From NCBI GenBank assembly GCA_947625655.1, contig CANQPD010000005.1, positions 1 to 64,000 of the forward strand: a stretch of 64,000 bases of DNA, written 5' to 3'. Under the pieces are notes generated by a model. It had not been told where the DNA came from and searched no databases. It saw only the letters and a program-made list of their open reading frames with translations. A program made the position numbers and the translations under genes. The stretch comes from an uncultured Dysosmobacter sp. GTDB lineage: Bacteria; Bacillota; Clostridia; Oscillospirales; Oscillospiraceae. Below, piece after piece: positions 7,493 to 17,828 of this stretch; within the stretch, counting starts at the first letter, position 1; every line of letters begins with the position of its first letter.

Positions 7493-7521
7493 GGGAGGGA
7501 TCGGAATTTCCGATCCCTCCC
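7493..7521 (-). terminator. Terminator of the DUF262/type I operon
   Basis: GGGAGGGATCGGAA / TTCCGATCCCTCCC form 14-bp arms with almost no loop, just beyond the stop at 7543. On the minus strand it is followed by ATCATCATTTTGTTTTG, so leftward transcription of the defence operon should end here. Confidence 0.7.
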
Positions 7522-7542
7522 ACTTGCTTTCATATTGTTCGT

Positions 7543-8130
7543 TCAGTCCCCCCACTTTGCATCAGCGATATTACCGTGTTGGTGCGTACAAGCTTTGTAC
7601 TCCCTCACAAACCGTTGCATGCTCGGAGGCCGCTGGCCATCGGCTTTCCCCGACAGTTGGCCTTCTGATACCTTTCCGTCGAAGGCAGCCAATTCAGGCA
7701 TAGACAAGATTATCCTCAATTCTTCAGATGCAATACCGAGAGGGTCATTTTCACTTTGACTAGTCAGGGAGCCTTCATACTTGAAATTCTGCCCAGCTTC
7801 ACTGAGTAGGCACAGCCTCCACATACCTACATCTGTAACAAGCGCAGATGATTGGGGGGAGGTAAATACCATCGCGATCAATTTAAGGATATAATCCGCA
7901 TCTGTGGGTGAAATCGTTGAACATTCTTTTCGATGAAGTTTCTGCTTTACCCCATCCCCATATAAGTAATTGCTGAACCAGATCTTCCCTCTGGAATTGA
8001 GCGTCAACCGCTGTTCGACCTCACGATCTGGAGCAGGCATCGGTCCAAAACCGATCATCTCTGAAATCAGACGCATTGATTTAATCTTACCCTCGAAGGC
8101 AACATTTGAATCATATGCGGGCCTTCTCAT
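7543..8130 (-). CDS. Unknown protein paired with the DUF262 protein
   Basis: A 195-residue protein with no signal peptide, membrane helix or motif I recognise. It contains KIWFSNYLYGDGVKQKLHRK and a Trp/Leu segment (GMWRLCLLSEAGQNFKYEGS). ATG 8130 is preferred over GTG 8139 because GAGGTGA lies just upstream. It begins about 27 nt after the DUF262 gene and precedes a strong terminator, so it is the last gene of the restriction operon. Its constant position suggests an accessory or immunity role, but this is inference from context only. Confidence 0.6.
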   Translation of the reverse strand: MRRPAYDSNVAFEGKIKSMRLISEMIGFGPMPAPDREVEQRLTLNSRGKIWFSNYLYGDGVKQKLHRKECSTISPTDADYILKLIAMVFTSPQSSALVTDVGMWRLCLLSEAGQNFKYEGSLTSQSENDPLGIASEELRIILSMPELAAFDGKVSEGQLSGKADGQRPPSMQRFVREYKACTHQHGNIADAKWGD

Positions 8131-8156
8131 AATGCTCACCTCATAAGTTGCCGGGC

Positions 8157-10700
8157 CTATGGAAGAAATGGTGTCACAGCCTTGAGGAGTCTTGCCCCTC
8201 GCTCAACGTGAAATTTAATCATCGCAGGCCAGTCATCATGGTTCGTCACGCTGACATCGAGAAGTTCATCATATAATTTACAAGAACGATTGCCTTCTTG
8301 GTTGTACCATTTCAGTGGTCGGCCGTAATCCTCCTCAATTTGAGAGCGATGACTTTTCAGCGAATCATAGATCATTTGGTTCCTTCCTGCATTCCCGGTA
8401 TCGATATAGATTTCTATACGGGCTTGATCGTAGTTCGCCACGCAAGATAGCTGGACACCAGGGCAACTCGTAGAGCCAGACATATAATTGTTTTTGGTCG
8501 GGGAGACATAATTGAAAGTGCCTGTCTCGGTACGAATTGCTGGAAGGACCTGCGACCAGTACTCTCTACGTACCTTATGCCGCAGACTAGATTCCTCATC
8601 GTTGCATTTCTTTTCGTTGAGGAAAAACACCAAGTCAGATGGGTCTTGATCGTAATGCTCAAACAGCCGTCTCAGCATATTCAGCTTGTGTTGCGTGGAG
8701 GTCCCGGTATTAACATAGATACCTTCAACGACCAGTGCAGATGCCTCAAACCCATCTCCTGTCCTAAAGAATTGGCTGGCCAGATCGACGCTATCATCGG
8801 CGCCGGCAAGATAATTCAGATACGCCGTATCGATATTGTGGAGTTCCTTCAGCATCTGGACATACATATCAACCCAAGTTGTGGCTTCATGTTCAATTCC
8901 ACGAAAACGATACTTCATCAGTTGACGCCCAGTCAAGGAGGCATCATCATCTAGCGCAATTTCGTCATACTGCTTCTGCGGTGGAACATAAGTAGTATCC
9001 TTATTTGGCCAAAGGGCAATGCACTGATTTACCAGCATACTGCTCCGCTGCTCCAGTTCTGGAAGGCCCCAATGATCGGCTTTGGCGATTTGTTGGGTCA
9101 TTTTCAGTCCGCTCTGCAGATAGCCGTCTTTCATTGTTTTCTTATCTTGGAAGGAGGCATTGCTGTACCTGATATTGTAAGAGGAGGCTGCCAGGGTCAG
9201 GTTTGCGAGCCGGTGGAGCCATTGGCCGTGGATATTTTCAGCATCGTCACCGAGCTCGCTGGCCCAAGCAGGAGTTAGATGCTGGGGCATGATGTGCTCA
9301 ATGGTGTACTCACCACTGTCCAGACGATTATAGATCTCTTTGTACTCCGAGCTATCTCCATTCTCTATGCGCTCGAAGATGTACGCCTTATATCTGGCCG
9401 GCATTGTGTAGATATTCTTGTTTTTGAGACCTTCAGCAAAATCTTCGTCTGTTGGGAAGGCTGCCTTCTCCTTCTTGTTTCCAAAAACATACCGCAGTTT
9501 CTCAATGAAATCATCATAGGTACCATCGAGACGCTTGATGTCATTGCAGAGCGTAAGGAATACTTTGCTCTGGGTGTTGGATGGCAAATCGCAGATGAGG
9601 CGGCGAAGTAGATAGGACTCCACAATGCGGCAGACCTCACCCACATCCTCTAAGGTAAGCACATCCTCCTCCTGTAGTCGGAAGACTTCCATTAGAAACG
9701 GCCTGCAAACACTGCTTTCGAAACGGTTCAGCCGATATAGCGAAGCCCGGAGTTTAATTGGAAAGTTCGGATTCCCAACCCGGATCTTGTTATACCTCTT
9801 CGCATAGTCCCGGAGTTCTTTAAGAACATCCTCTATCTGGCCGCGCTTTTCAACATAATCCTTGAACTCCTGGTAGATCTCCTTCATTGCGGTCAGACGT
9901 CGCTCCTTAATCCCCAGATAGTCACGGATGAACGGACTCACGTCGTAAGAGTTCGTCTGTTTGTCGTAGCCAGCGTTTTTTTCAATGGGGCACCAGTAGT
10001 CATCATAGAACTGCTCCTGCTCCTCCATAGATCGTCGCATAAGAACAAAGTTCCGGATTTTGTCGCCCTCATTCAGATCAAGGCCGGTCGAATTGAGGCT
10101 CTCAAACACTAGTTGTGGATCGTCGTCGGGTGGTGTTAGCGTGATGTCGATGATCTGGAGCTTCTCTACCGCCGTAAACAATTGGTCTACGCTGATGTCC
10201 TCACGCTGGATCTGATTATAGAAGAATAGGTAATTCTGTGTGATACGGGAGCTGAAATTGTACTCAGACGGATCGCCCCAGAGCCTGTCATAAGCGTCCT
10301 GATCTCCTTTGATGGGCTTTAGCTTCATCTTCCTCTGCTTAGGATTGATTTCATCAACGAGATATTTCTTCGTGATGACGTCATACAGGTTTGGATCATT
10401 AGGGGTAACGAGTCCATCCTTGATCAGATTAGCAATCGCCAAGAGGAGAAGCGAAACTGTGGTAATCCGCTGCTGGCCATCGATAACCAGATAGTCTGAA
10501 CTGCTGCCCATAGGATCACTGACGGAGACTATACCACCGAAGAAATGCCACCGTTTGTTATCTCGGATCGTCTTTACAAGGTCGGAGTAGAGTTTCTTGC
10601 AATGTTCTTCCTTCCAGTCGTAATTTCTCTGATAGACAGGTATTACGAGCTTGTCCGCATTCTTCAGAAAATGTGTCAGTAGCTTTCCTTGACCATTCAC
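8157..10700 (-). CDS. DUF262-DUF1524 (GmrSD-like) protein with DUF4268-like tail
   Basis: An 847-residue multidomain nuclease candidate. Residues 1-250 are DUF262 (VIPVYQRNYDWK; VIDGQQRITTVSLL), the ParB-like NTP-using domain of GmrS/type IV restriction proteins. Around residue 465 is the HNH-type DUF1524 motif YTIEHIMPQHLTP with a later LANLTL, the cleavage domain of GmrD. The last 250 residues (ARIEIYIDTGNAGRNQMIYD, then GRPLKWYNQEG) resemble DUF4268, which also occurs in restriction proteins. GmrSD-type enzymes cut modified phage DNA, so together with hsdRMS both unmodified and modified invaders could be attacked. GTG at 10700 is the start, preceded by GGAGGAG. Confidence 0.82.
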   Translation of the reverse strand: MNGQGKLLTHFLKNADKLVIPVYQRNYDWKEEHCKKLYSDLVKTIRDNKRWHFFGGIVSVSDPMGSSSDYLVIDGQQRITTVSLLLLAIANLIKDGLVTPNDPNLYDVITKKYLVDEINPKQRKMKLKPIKGDQDAYDRLWGDPSEYNFSSRITQNYLFFYNQIQREDISVDQLFTAVEKLQIIDITLTPPDDDPQLVFESLNSTGLDLNEGDKIRNFVLMRRSMEEQEQFYDDYWCPIEKNAGYDKQTNSYDVSPFIRDYLGIKERRLTAMKEIYQEFKDYVEKRGQIEDVLKELRDYAKRYNKIRVGNPNFPIKLRASLYRLNRFESSVCRPFLMEVFRLQEEDVLTLEDVGEVCRIVESYLLRRLICDLPSNTQSKVFLTLCNDIKRLDGTYDDFIEKLRYVFGNKKEKAAFPTDEDFAEGLKNKNIYTMPARYKAYIFERIENGDSSEYKEIYNRLDSGEYTIEHIMPQHLTPAWASELGDDAENIHGQWLHRLANLTLAASSYNIRYSNASFQDKKTMKDGYLQSGLKMTQQIAKADHWGLPELEQRSSMLVNQCIALWPNKDTTYVPPQKQYDEIALDDDASLTGRQLMKYRFRGIEHEATTWVDMYVQMLKELHNIDTAYLNYLAGADDSVDLASQFFRTGDGFEASALVVEGIYVNTGTSTQHKLNMLRRLFEHYDQDPSDLVFFLNEKKCNDEESSLRHKVRREYWSQVLPAIRTETGTFNYVSPTKNNYMSGSTSCPGVQLSCVANYDQARIEIYIDTGNAGRNQMIYDSLKSHRSQIEEDYGRPLKWYNQEGNRSCKLYDELLDVSVTNHDDWPAMIKFHVERGARLLKAVTPFLP

Positions 10701-10778
10701 GCTGACTCCTCCAAATTTTTCTCTCTAAACCCATTTCAAGTTGTGCATTGCCATGGATCAGTACGTCTTATACCCATA

Positions 10779-13700
10779 TTATCCATTCCGAAGTTCCCGA
10801 TACAGTTCCTTTGCCAAGGCGACCATGATGGCTTTATACTTGGCGGTATCCTCAAATAGCTTCGTATAGGTTTCCGTGCTCTCGATATAGGAGGCCTGGG
10901 CAGTCTGGTCGAAAATCTTGGGGAACACATTTTTTTCGAAGATCTGCTGTCCATCCACTTTAGCTGCTTTGCGAAGCTTTTTATCCGCCAGTAGTTTCTC
11001 ACGCAAAGTCCCAATCAAGACTCTGTCTGCTTCAGTAAAATCGCCTTTATAGGTCTCATTGATTCGATCAATGACCTCGTCCAGCGGGTCTTTCTTGGCG
11101 TTCATGTTGACCGCCTTCTTCGTCTTCGCGGGCTCCAGGGCCGTTGCCTTATCTTCCAGTGTGATTGCTCCCTCAAAGGTTTTTTCCAGACGGTAGTACT
11201 CCAACTTCACCCGGTTCTCCAGGTCCCAGGGGGTGGAAGGCTCTGCAGGGATCAGTTTGGAGAGATAGGAACAGAAGAGAAACTCCTTATGAAGGTCCTT
11301 ATCGAACATCCGCACGATCTGAGAGATGTAGTTATACCACTTCACAAACGCTCGGATTAGGCGGCGGAACTGGTAGCGGTCCTCCTTGCTCAGTTGATTG
11401 TAAGCCTTGGCCACCGGGAGCAGAGCGTTGGAGATCTTCGCCTGGACGGAGGTGGCCTTTTTCGCATCTGGAGCGAAGTAGATTTTGCTGACCACCTCAA
11501 TATCACTTTCGTTATACAGTTTGAATTCCCGGAGCTGCTTCTGAGTCTTGTAAATCAGGTCAACATTGATTTCCTCGGTGAGGCTAGTCTCCTGGTAGTA
11601 TGGCTGGAAGGCCTCCAGAATTTCTTCCTTGGTATTCACAAAGTCCAGAATGTAGGTATCTTCTTTTCCAGGATAAGTACGGTTCAGACGGCTCAAAGTC
11701 TGGACTGCCTTCACATCTCGTAACTTCTTGTCCACAATCATGGTGTGGAGCAACGGCTCATCAAAGCCAGTCTGGTACTTCTCCGCCACGATCAGCACAT
11801 CGCCCTCGTCGTGGAAGACCTGCTTGGTCTGGGCCTCGCTGACGCGGTTTCCCTCCCGGTCTCGGTTCATGCCGCTTTCAGTGTACTCTGTGCCGTTCTC
11901 CTCGTCTGGGTCCCTGATACCTCCAGAGAAGGCAATCAGGATCTCTACATCGTCGTAGTGATTTGCCTCCAGATATGCCTTGATCTCGTGGTAGTAGCGC
12001 ACCGCCGCCAGACGTGAGGCCGTAACCACCATCATTTTACCCTTTCCGCCGATTTTGTGCTTGGTAATGTCCCGGAAAGTCTCCACAATGATGGCGGCCT
12101 TCTGCTGCAGGTTGTGGGGGTGAAGCTCCTCAAAACGCCGGATAGTCTTGATGGCCTTGATAGTGGGGACCTCCGGATTGTCCGGGGTGTTCTTGGCGAT
12201 TTGAAAGCAGGTCTTATAGGTGGTATAGTTCTCCAGCACATCCAAAATGAAGTGCTCCTCAATGGCCTGTCGCATGGAGTAGATATGAAAGGGGTGGAAA
12301 GAGCCATCCGCATACTCATCCCCGAACATCTCCAGGGTCTTGTTCTTTGGCGTGGCAGTAAAGGCAAAAAAACTCAGGTTCTTGTGCTTGCCGTGGGAGA
12401 CCATCTCTCGCACCAGCTTGTCCTCCGCATCCTCCAGTTCGTCCTCGGCCTTACCCTCCAGCTCCGCATATTCTTTGAGTGCATCATGGGTATCCGCCAG
12501 GGCAATTTTCAACTTCATGGCGCTCTGGCCAGTCTGGCTGCTGTGGGCCTCGTCCACGATGACGGCAAAAGCCTTGCCGGATGTGTCGTCTATCTGTTCA
12601 TAGATCACGGGGAACTTCTGCAGAGTGGTGACGATGATCCGCTTGCCGTCGTTCAAAGCGTCCCGCAGATCTTTGGCGGACTTCTTCTTGTCGATGGTCA
12701 CTACAGAACCCAGGGTGTGGTCGAAGCCAGAGATAGTCTCTTGGAGCTGGGCGTCCAGCACCGTGCGGTCTGTGACGATGACCACGGAGTTGAAGATGGG
12801 CTTGTTGTCATCGTCATGGAGGCTGGCCAGACGGTAGGCGGTCCAGGCGATAGAGTTGGACTTCCCGGAACCGGCGCTGTGCTGCACCAGATAGTTTTTG
12901 CCGGGGCCGTTGGTTCTGACATCCTGGATCAGCCGACGCACCACATCCATCTGGTGATACCGGGGGAAGATGACTGACTTTTTAGTGATTTCCCTTTGTG
13001 CGCCATCTTTCTGAGGTGCCTTCTCTTTCTTCACTTGGAGGTTGACGAACTTTTGGATGATGTCCAAAAAGTTGTCTTTTCGCAATACGTCCTTCCAGAG
13101 GTAGGAGGTCACGTAGTCTCCATCCGGTGAAGGCGGATTCCCGGCTCCGCCGTCCCTGCCGGGGCCGTTACTGCCCTGGTTAAAGGGGAGGAAGTAGGTC
13201 TTGGCCCCATCCAGCTTGGTGGTCATCACCGCCTCATAGAGATCCACGGCGAAGAACACCAGGACGCGGTGGTTCAGCCGGAACGCTGGTTCCTTGGGGT
13301 CCCGGTCAAACATCCACTGCCGCTTGGCATTGTCCACGCTTTGGCCGGTGAGCTGGTTCTTAAGCTCGATGGCTACGACCGGGATACCGTTGACTGCCAA
13401 CATCATATCTACGCTGTTGTTGTTCTGCCCGGAGTAGTGCCACTGGCGGATACACTGGCAGATGTTTTGACCGTAGTGTTTGACAGCCACATCGTTGAGA
13501 GTGGACTCCGGCTTAAAGTAGCACACCCGGAACTCAATCCCCCGGTGCTTGAACCCGTGGCGCAGGACACTTATCAGTCCATCGTTCTCCACGGCGTTCT
13601 CAAAAGCCTTGTAGAACTTCTTCTCCGGATCGGAATTGCACTGTTTCTCGAAACGTTGCCACTGGATGGGCTGTGTGGCCTGGACAAAGCCCACCAGGGT

Positions 13701-13832
13701 AGCTAAGTCCAGGGCCATACCGGAGTCCATGGAAGCCCGATAGCCCGCGTCTGACGCCTTCTGCCAACCACCGACAGGAGAGATCAGGAAGGACTCGATA
13801 TCTTGTTCAAACTGTCTTTCGTTATCGGGCAT
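10779..13832 (-). CDS. hsdR: Type I restriction endonuclease, motor/nuclease subunit HsdR
   Basis: A 1017-residue protein with standard HsdR order. The N-terminal PD-(D/E)XK nuclease has [20 protein letters not shown] (catalytic D...ELK), then come the Walker A HSAGSGKS, the DEAH-box [21 protein letters not shown] (motif III), a second RecA lobe with [12 protein letters not shown] and [10 protein letters not shown], and a helical C-terminus for contact with HsdM/S. It translocates DNA using ATP and cuts at a distance when the site is unmethylated. AAGGAGG precedes the ATG at 13832, 13 nt after hsdS. Length is normal and no disruptions are visible. Confidence 0.96.
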   Translation of the reverse strand: MPDNERQFEQDIESFLISPVGGWQKASDAGYRASMDSGMALDLATLVGFVQATQPIQWQRFEKQCNSDPEKKFYKAFENAVENDGLISVLRHGFKHRGIEFRVCYFKPESTLNDVAVKHYGQNICQCIRQWHYSGQNNNSVDMMLAVNGIPVVAIELKNQLTGQSVDNAKRQWMFDRDPKEPAFRLNHRVLVFFAVDLYEAVMTTKLDGAKTYFLPFNQGSNGPGRDGGAGNPPSPDGDYVTSYLWKDVLRKDNFLDIIQKFVNLQVKKEKAPQKDGAQREITKKSVIFPRYHQMDVVRRLIQDVRTNGPGKNYLVQHSAGSGKSNSIAWTAYRLASLHDDDNKPIFNSVVIVTDRTVLDAQLQETISGFDHTLGSVVTIDKKKSAKDLRDALNDGKRIIVTTLQKFPVIYEQIDDTSGKAFAVIVDEAHSSQTGQSAMKLKIALADTHDALKEYAELEGKAEDELEDAEDKLVREMVSHGKHKNLSFFAFTATPKNKTLEMFGDEYADGSFHPFHIYSMRQAIEEHFILDVLENYTTYKTCFQIAKNTPDNPEVPTIKAIKTIRRFEELHPHNLQQKAAIIVETFRDITKHKIGGKGKMMVVTASRLAAVRYYHEIKAYLEANHYDDVEILIAFSGGIRDPDEENGTEYTESGMNRDREGNRVSEAQTKQVFHDEGDVLIVAEKYQTGFDEPLLHTMIVDKKLRDVKAVQTLSRLNRTYPGKEDTYILDFVNTKEEILEAFQPYYQETSLTEEINVDLIYKTQKQLREFKLYNESDIEVVSKIYFAPDAKKATSVQAKISNALLPVAKAYNQLSKEDRYQFRRLIRAFVKWYNYISQIVRMFDKDLHKEFLFCSYLSKLIPAEPSTPWDLENRVKLEYYRLEKTFEGAITLEDKATALEPAKTKKAVNMNAKKDPLDEVIDRINETYKGDFTEADRVLIGTLREKLLADKKLRKAAKVDGQQIFEKNVFPKIFDQTAQASYIESTETYTKLFEDTAKYKAIMVALAKELYRELRNG

Positions 13833-13844
13833 GTCGTATCCTCC

Positions 13845-15761
13845 TTACGCTTCTTTCTGCAATGTGTGAACTCCAGAACCTTTGGGCACAAACCGATGTT
13901 CTCTCATTTTGAATAGAGTGTCCTGCCAAGTAGAATACTGAGGATTTGCCTTATTAGGAGTCCAATTCGTAACGACCTCGCCAATTATCTCTTTGTCAGT
14001 AGGATGGGATACCCCATCAATAATAAAGTCATTCCATGCAGCGAGCAAGGTCGCTACACGTTCAGCCTGAGAGGTTTTCATTGGCCTCAAAAAATCCACT
14101 ATTTTTTCGAGTTTCAGATCAATTTCAGAAAAAGTATCCATATACTCCCGCAAGCCCTCTTCGAATTGTTTTCCCTTTTGGTAGGAGACAGGCGATCCTT
14201 TCAGAACCGTGTACCAGCCTTTTGCGTTAATGATTTCTTCTATGTTTGGGAGATCTGGATCGTATGGGCCATGTTCGTATCGAATGAATTGAGTGTGAAA
14301 TGGCATATTTAGCAAACACTCTGCGGCAAACATACATTTCTGCAACTGAATTCGTCCCCGGACACCAGTACCAAGCAAGTCCAACACCCTGAGCATAAGC
14401 AGAGCCTTTCTGTACCGCATTATCTCAGGGGAAAGAATAGCAATCGTCATTTGATTGGTATCTTCTACTCTCCTTTTTCCAGTCACAACCTCATAAATGA
14501 GGGACTTTTTGTAGATTTCCAAGTCAGCAATAAGAGATTCTTTTTTTGCGATTAGTTCATCAATATGCAAACACTCTTTATCGAGATATTCTGCAATCAT
14601 GCATTGCTCTTGGTATGGGCACTCGATTGCATAATATGCCATTAGTTTTGTTAAAGTTGTTCTTGGCATTGCTGAACCAGCCATGGATTTTCTGATTTGG
14701 AATTGAAGAACCTCAGATTCAATTAACCACATTAAATATTCGCTTAAAACATTGTCTTTCGGGGTAAGCATCGCAACAGAAGACAAAAGAACACATGGCA
14801 TATCATCAGTCATCATTCCCACACGGCCTGTTGTTGCTCCGTCTTTAACCAGTAATACATCCCCAGATTGAGGCTGACACCCTGTCTTAACCAAGTTTTG
14901 AAAATTTTCTTCTGAAACAGTGCGACATTGAGAATAATCAATTCCTTTTCCATGGACATCTCGGGCTGTCACATAAGGAAATCCATCCACTGTTGTTTCC
15001 GGCGAAAAGTGGCTACCATCTTTAATCCTCTGGCAGATACGCTTTAGAGAGGTGATTCTCCAATGTGCAGGAATAGAACCGATAAATTCTACGCCGCTGT
15101 CCTTCATCTCCACATTCGGGTCCAGGCCCTTGGTGACAGCCCCGTAGATAATGGATGCCTTCCACTGCCTATAGTCCTCAATGCTGGCCTTGGCTTGGGT
15201 GATGATCTCGTCGATCTTGGCGCATTGGGCGTCCAGGTAGGAGGCGATGGCGGATTGGATTTCGTATGGAGGTACTGGGACATAGAAATTTAAGAATATT
15301 TCTGCTGGGAGTCGCCATCTCCCAAAGCCTGAAACCCCTTGCCCTAAGCCGTAGAAGATTCTTTGTTGATAGCAAGTTTGAAATACATATCGGTAAAAAC
15401 CCGGATAATATTTTTCGGGATTAGACGATTGAAATACACGGTAGTCAGGACTGGTTACACCATTCATACAAGAAATATCAACCCATCCGGTGAGTAAATC
15501 CATGTGATTCATTATAAAGTCACCTGAATCAACAAGTTGATACTTAGAATAATCCAGTGAAAATTGTCCTTTTTCGCTCATGTCTTTGGGCTTGATCCCT
15601 CTTTGTGTAACAGACAACACTGTATGTCCGAGTTCACCTGCAATCACTTTTTTAATCCTAAATGCATACTTTACCCGAATGGTACACCAATTGTTTGGAA
15701 TTTTTCCCAGCCATTCAATCCCGCTTTCTTTCATCTCCGTATAGCCCTTTGCCGGGGTCAT
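13845..15761 (-). CDS. hsdS: Type I specificity subunit HsdS with extra C-terminal domain
   Basis: The first about 437 residues are a standard two-half HsdS. Each half begins with an ESGIEWLGKIPNNW-type TRD start (second: DSGVEFIGSIPAHW) and ends in the conserved coiled-coil helix (SAIASYLDAQCAKIDEIITQ; MIAEYLDKECLHIDELIAKK). A further 200 residues starting at an in-frame Met (14450) contain RIQLQKCMFAAECL and IRYEHGPYDPDLPNIEEI, resembling YwgA/Panacea-like domains. HsdS proteins are normally 380-450 residues, so this is a fusion. ATG 15761 is used as start: it follows the hsdM stop by one base and has GGAAGG upstream. Confidence 0.92.
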   Translation of the reverse strand: MTPAKGYTEMKESGIEWLGKIPNNWCTIRVKYAFRIKKVIAGELGHTVLSVTQRGIKPKDMSEKGQFSLDYSKYQLVDSGDFIMNHMDLLTGWVDISCMNGVTSPDYRVFQSSNPEKYYPGFYRYVFQTCYQQRIFYGLGQGVSGFGRWRLPAEIFLNFYVPVPPYEIQSAIASYLDAQCAKIDEIITQAKASIEDYRQWKASIIYGAVTKGLDPNVEMKDSGVEFIGSIPAHWRITSLKRICQRIKDGSHFSPETTVDGFPYVTARDVHGKGIDYSQCRTVSEENFQNLVKTGCQPQSGDVLLVKDGATTGRVGMMTDDMPCVLLSSVAMLTPKDNVLSEYLMWLIESEVLQFQIRKSMAGSAMPRTTLTKLMAYYAIECPYQEQCMIAEYLDKECLHIDELIAKKESLIADLEIYKKSLIYEVVTGKRRVEDTNQMTIAILSPEIMRYRKALLMLRVLDLLGTGVRGRIQLQKCMFAAECLLNMPFHTQFIRYEHGPYDPDLPNIEEIINAKGWYTVLKGSPVSYQKGKQFEEGLREYMDTFSEIDLKLEKIVDFLRPMKTSQAERVATLLAAWNDFIIDGVSHPTDKEIIGEVVTNWTPNKANPQYSTWQDTLFKMREHRFVPKGSGVHTLQKEA

Positions 15762-15762
15762 C

Positions 15763-17547
15763 TCACTCACCTTCCTTCCCAAACAAGTCGTGGAGCTTCT
15801 GCATCAGGGCACGCTCATGCTCCTCGATACGCTTGGCAATCTGGTCGGCGGGCTCAATCTCTTTGTACTCGTAGAAAGTGCGGGTGAAAGGAATCTCATA
15901 GCCAACCTTAGTCTTGCTCTTGTCGATCCAGGCATCCGGGTTATAGGGCAGGACTTCATGTGCAAAGTATGCATCGATGTCCTCGTCCAGCGGCACATTC
16001 TCCGTGTCCCGCTTTTTGGGGTCGGCCACAGGCTTGCCCTTTTTCAGGACCTTCTTCCCGTCCTCATCCAGCAGGGGGCTTTCCACGGTGATCTTGTTAT
16101 AGCCCAGGGCTACACTGTCCAGCACCCGGCTCTTGCAGACGAGTTTTGCCCCGGACTCCAGCTCCCGCTCACATGTCTGGTCCCGGTACTCCCCGTAGGC
16201 CCTGACAATCAACTCCCGGCAGGCCTCGGTGATGTCCACTCGCTTGTTGCCGATGGGCTTCCGGCGAGACTCATAGCACTTGCTGGCATCAATGAGCTGG
16301 ACCCTCCCGATATGCTCCGAAGGCTTGTCCTTGGTGATGATCCAGATGTAGGTGGCGATGCCGGTGTTGTAGAAGCTGTCGTTGGGGAGTTGCACGATGG
16401 CGTCCAGCCAGTCGTTTTCGATCAGATACCGGCGGATCTCCGACTGGCCGGAACTGGCATCCCCGGTGAACAGAGAGGAGCCGTTCTGGATGATGGCCAT
16501 GCGGCCCTCCGGCTTCAGTTTGGACAGACCGTTGAGCAGGAACAGCATCTGCCCGTCGCTTTTGCTGGGGAGGCCGGGACCGAAGCGACCAGCGGAACCC
16601 TTCTTATGTTCTGCCTCCACCGCCGTGGCCTCCCGCTTCCAGTCAATTCCGAAGGGAGGGTTGGAAATACAGTAATCGAACTGATAGCCGTCGAACTTAT
16701 CATCGTCCAGGGTGTCACCGAACTGCATATTGTCCGGGTCGCCCCCACGGATCAGCATGTCAGCCTTGGCGATTCCAAAGGTGAAGGGGTTCAACTCCTG
16801 GCCAAAACAGGTGACATCTGCATCGGCATCCAGTTGCTTCAGCCGCTCTTCCATGCAGGTGAGCATCTGGCTGGTGCCCATGGTCATGTCGTAGACCGTC
16901 TTTGTAATGCTCTCCCCGTGGAAGGTGTTCTGATCTCCCGTCACCAGCAGGTCGCACATCAGGTAGATGATATCCCGGCTGGTGAAGTGTGCTCCGGCCT
17001 CCTCGTTGTAGGACTCGGAAAACCGCTGAACCAGGTTCTCAAAAATATAGCCCATATCAACGGCACTGATCTTTTCCGGCTTCATATCCGCCTTGTCAGA
17101 GCAGAAGTCCACGATAACCTGATAGAGCAGTCCGGCCTCCTCCATGCGGTCGATCTGGGCGTTGAAGTTCATGCGTGCGAGGATGTCCTGCACATTGTCG
17201 GAGAAGCCATTGAGATAAGCGCGGAAGTTATCGTTGATGTTCTCTGGGTCTGCCCGCAGAGTCTCGAAGGTGAACGGGCTGGTATTGTAAAACTGGTATC
17301 CAGCAGCGGTCCGCAGGAAGCCCTCTTTGACTGCAAGGTGCTCTACCTTCTTACAGGTATCCAGTACCGCTTGATGGGTTGGCAGCAGGCAGTCGTGGAA
17401 CCGCTTGACCACCACCATGGGCAGGATCACCAAGCCGTACTCATGGGGTTTGAATGCACCAAAGAGGGTGTTTGCCACATTCCAAATGAGAGTGGCCTTC
17501 TCCTGGATATTCCGGCCCACAGAGGCCAACTGTTCATTTGCGGTCAT
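15763..17547 (-). CDS. hsdM: Type I restriction-modification N6-adenine methyltransferase HsdM
   Basis: A 594-residue methyltransferase. The N-terminal helical domain (NIQEKATLIWNVANTLFGAF) and FENLVQRFSE/AGAHFTSRDIIYLMC are typical of HsdM. The catalytic motif IV is SNPPFGIDW. The SAM-binding motif I reads YDMTMGTSQML rather than DPxxGSGGxL, a variant seen in one HsdM subfamily. With HsdS it methylates the target and with HsdR it restricts. ATG 17547 is chosen because AAAGGGCG precedes it; the ATG at 17577 has its purine run too close. A TTGACT-N17-TATTAT promoter lies just upstream and can serve the whole leftward operon. Confidence 0.95.
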   Translation of the reverse strand: MTANEQLASVGRNIQEKATLIWNVANTLFGAFKPHEYGLVILPMVVVKRFHDCLLPTHQAVLDTCKKVEHLAVKEGFLRTAAGYQFYNTSPFTFETLRADPENINDNFRAYLNGFSDNVQDILARMNFNAQIDRMEEAGLLYQVIVDFCSDKADMKPEKISAVDMGYIFENLVQRFSESYNEEAGAHFTSRDIIYLMCDLLVTGDQNTFHGESITKTVYDMTMGTSQMLTCMEERLKQLDADADVTCFGQELNPFTFGIAKADMLIRGGDPDNMQFGDTLDDDKFDGYQFDYCISNPPFGIDWKREATAVEAEHKKGSAGRFGPGLPSKSDGQMLFLLNGLSKLKPEGRMAIIQNGSSLFTGDASSGQSEIRRYLIENDWLDAIVQLPNDSFYNTGIATYIWIITKDKPSEHIGRVQLIDASKCYESRRKPIGNKRVDITEACRELIVRAYGEYRDQTCERELESGAKLVCKSRVLDSVALGYNKITVESPLLDEDGKKVLKKGKPVADPKKRDTENVPLDEDIDAYFAHEVLPYNPDAWIDKSKTKVGYEIPFTRTFYEYKEIEPADQIAKRIEEHERALMQKLHDLFGKEGE

Positions 17548-17594
17548 AATATCGCCCTTTCTGTTTGTGGCATACATCCTTACTTAGTTACTTT

Positions 17595-17623
17595 ATAATA
17601 CGATATAATATGGGATTAGTCAA
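17595..17623 (-). promoter_or_regulatory. Sigma-A promoter of the restriction operon
   Basis: On the minus strand TTGACT and TATTAT are separated by exactly 17 bp and lie about 50 bp before the hsdM ATG. It is the only good match upstream, and no other gene reads into it. Confidence 0.65.
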
Positions 17624-17828
17624 AATCGCTTTGTGCCAATCCATGCCTTTAACCCATCACGAATTGCCGTCTAGGCAAAGAGCCTCGTTCAAGCCACTGT
17701 TACCTGATGTTGTTAGCTTTCTTCGAAATCCATGGCATGTTCAGTCTTCGCCCTCGAGATGACTTTGCGCAATTGCGAATATTATATCATCATTTAGACT
17801 TTATGCGCATTGTGCTTCTGATATTATT

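Larger units (their letters stand above)
6944..7542. other. Mostly gene-free stretch with decayed coding DNA
   Basis: Between the HEPN-type gene and the 7543 gene no intact gene is seen. The only recognisable content is the SLH-repeat fossil at 7349-7471 and the terminator hairpin at 7493-7521. The rest (6944-7340) shows nothing I can assign. Confidence 0.5.

Noticed and set aside
12057-12977. 306-codon plus-strand frame opposite hsdR
   Set aside because: Antisense shadow of the helicase region of HsdR.
15790-17598. 602-codon plus-strand frame opposite hsdM
   Set aside because: Antisense shadow; hsdM on the minus strand has NPPF and all family motifs.
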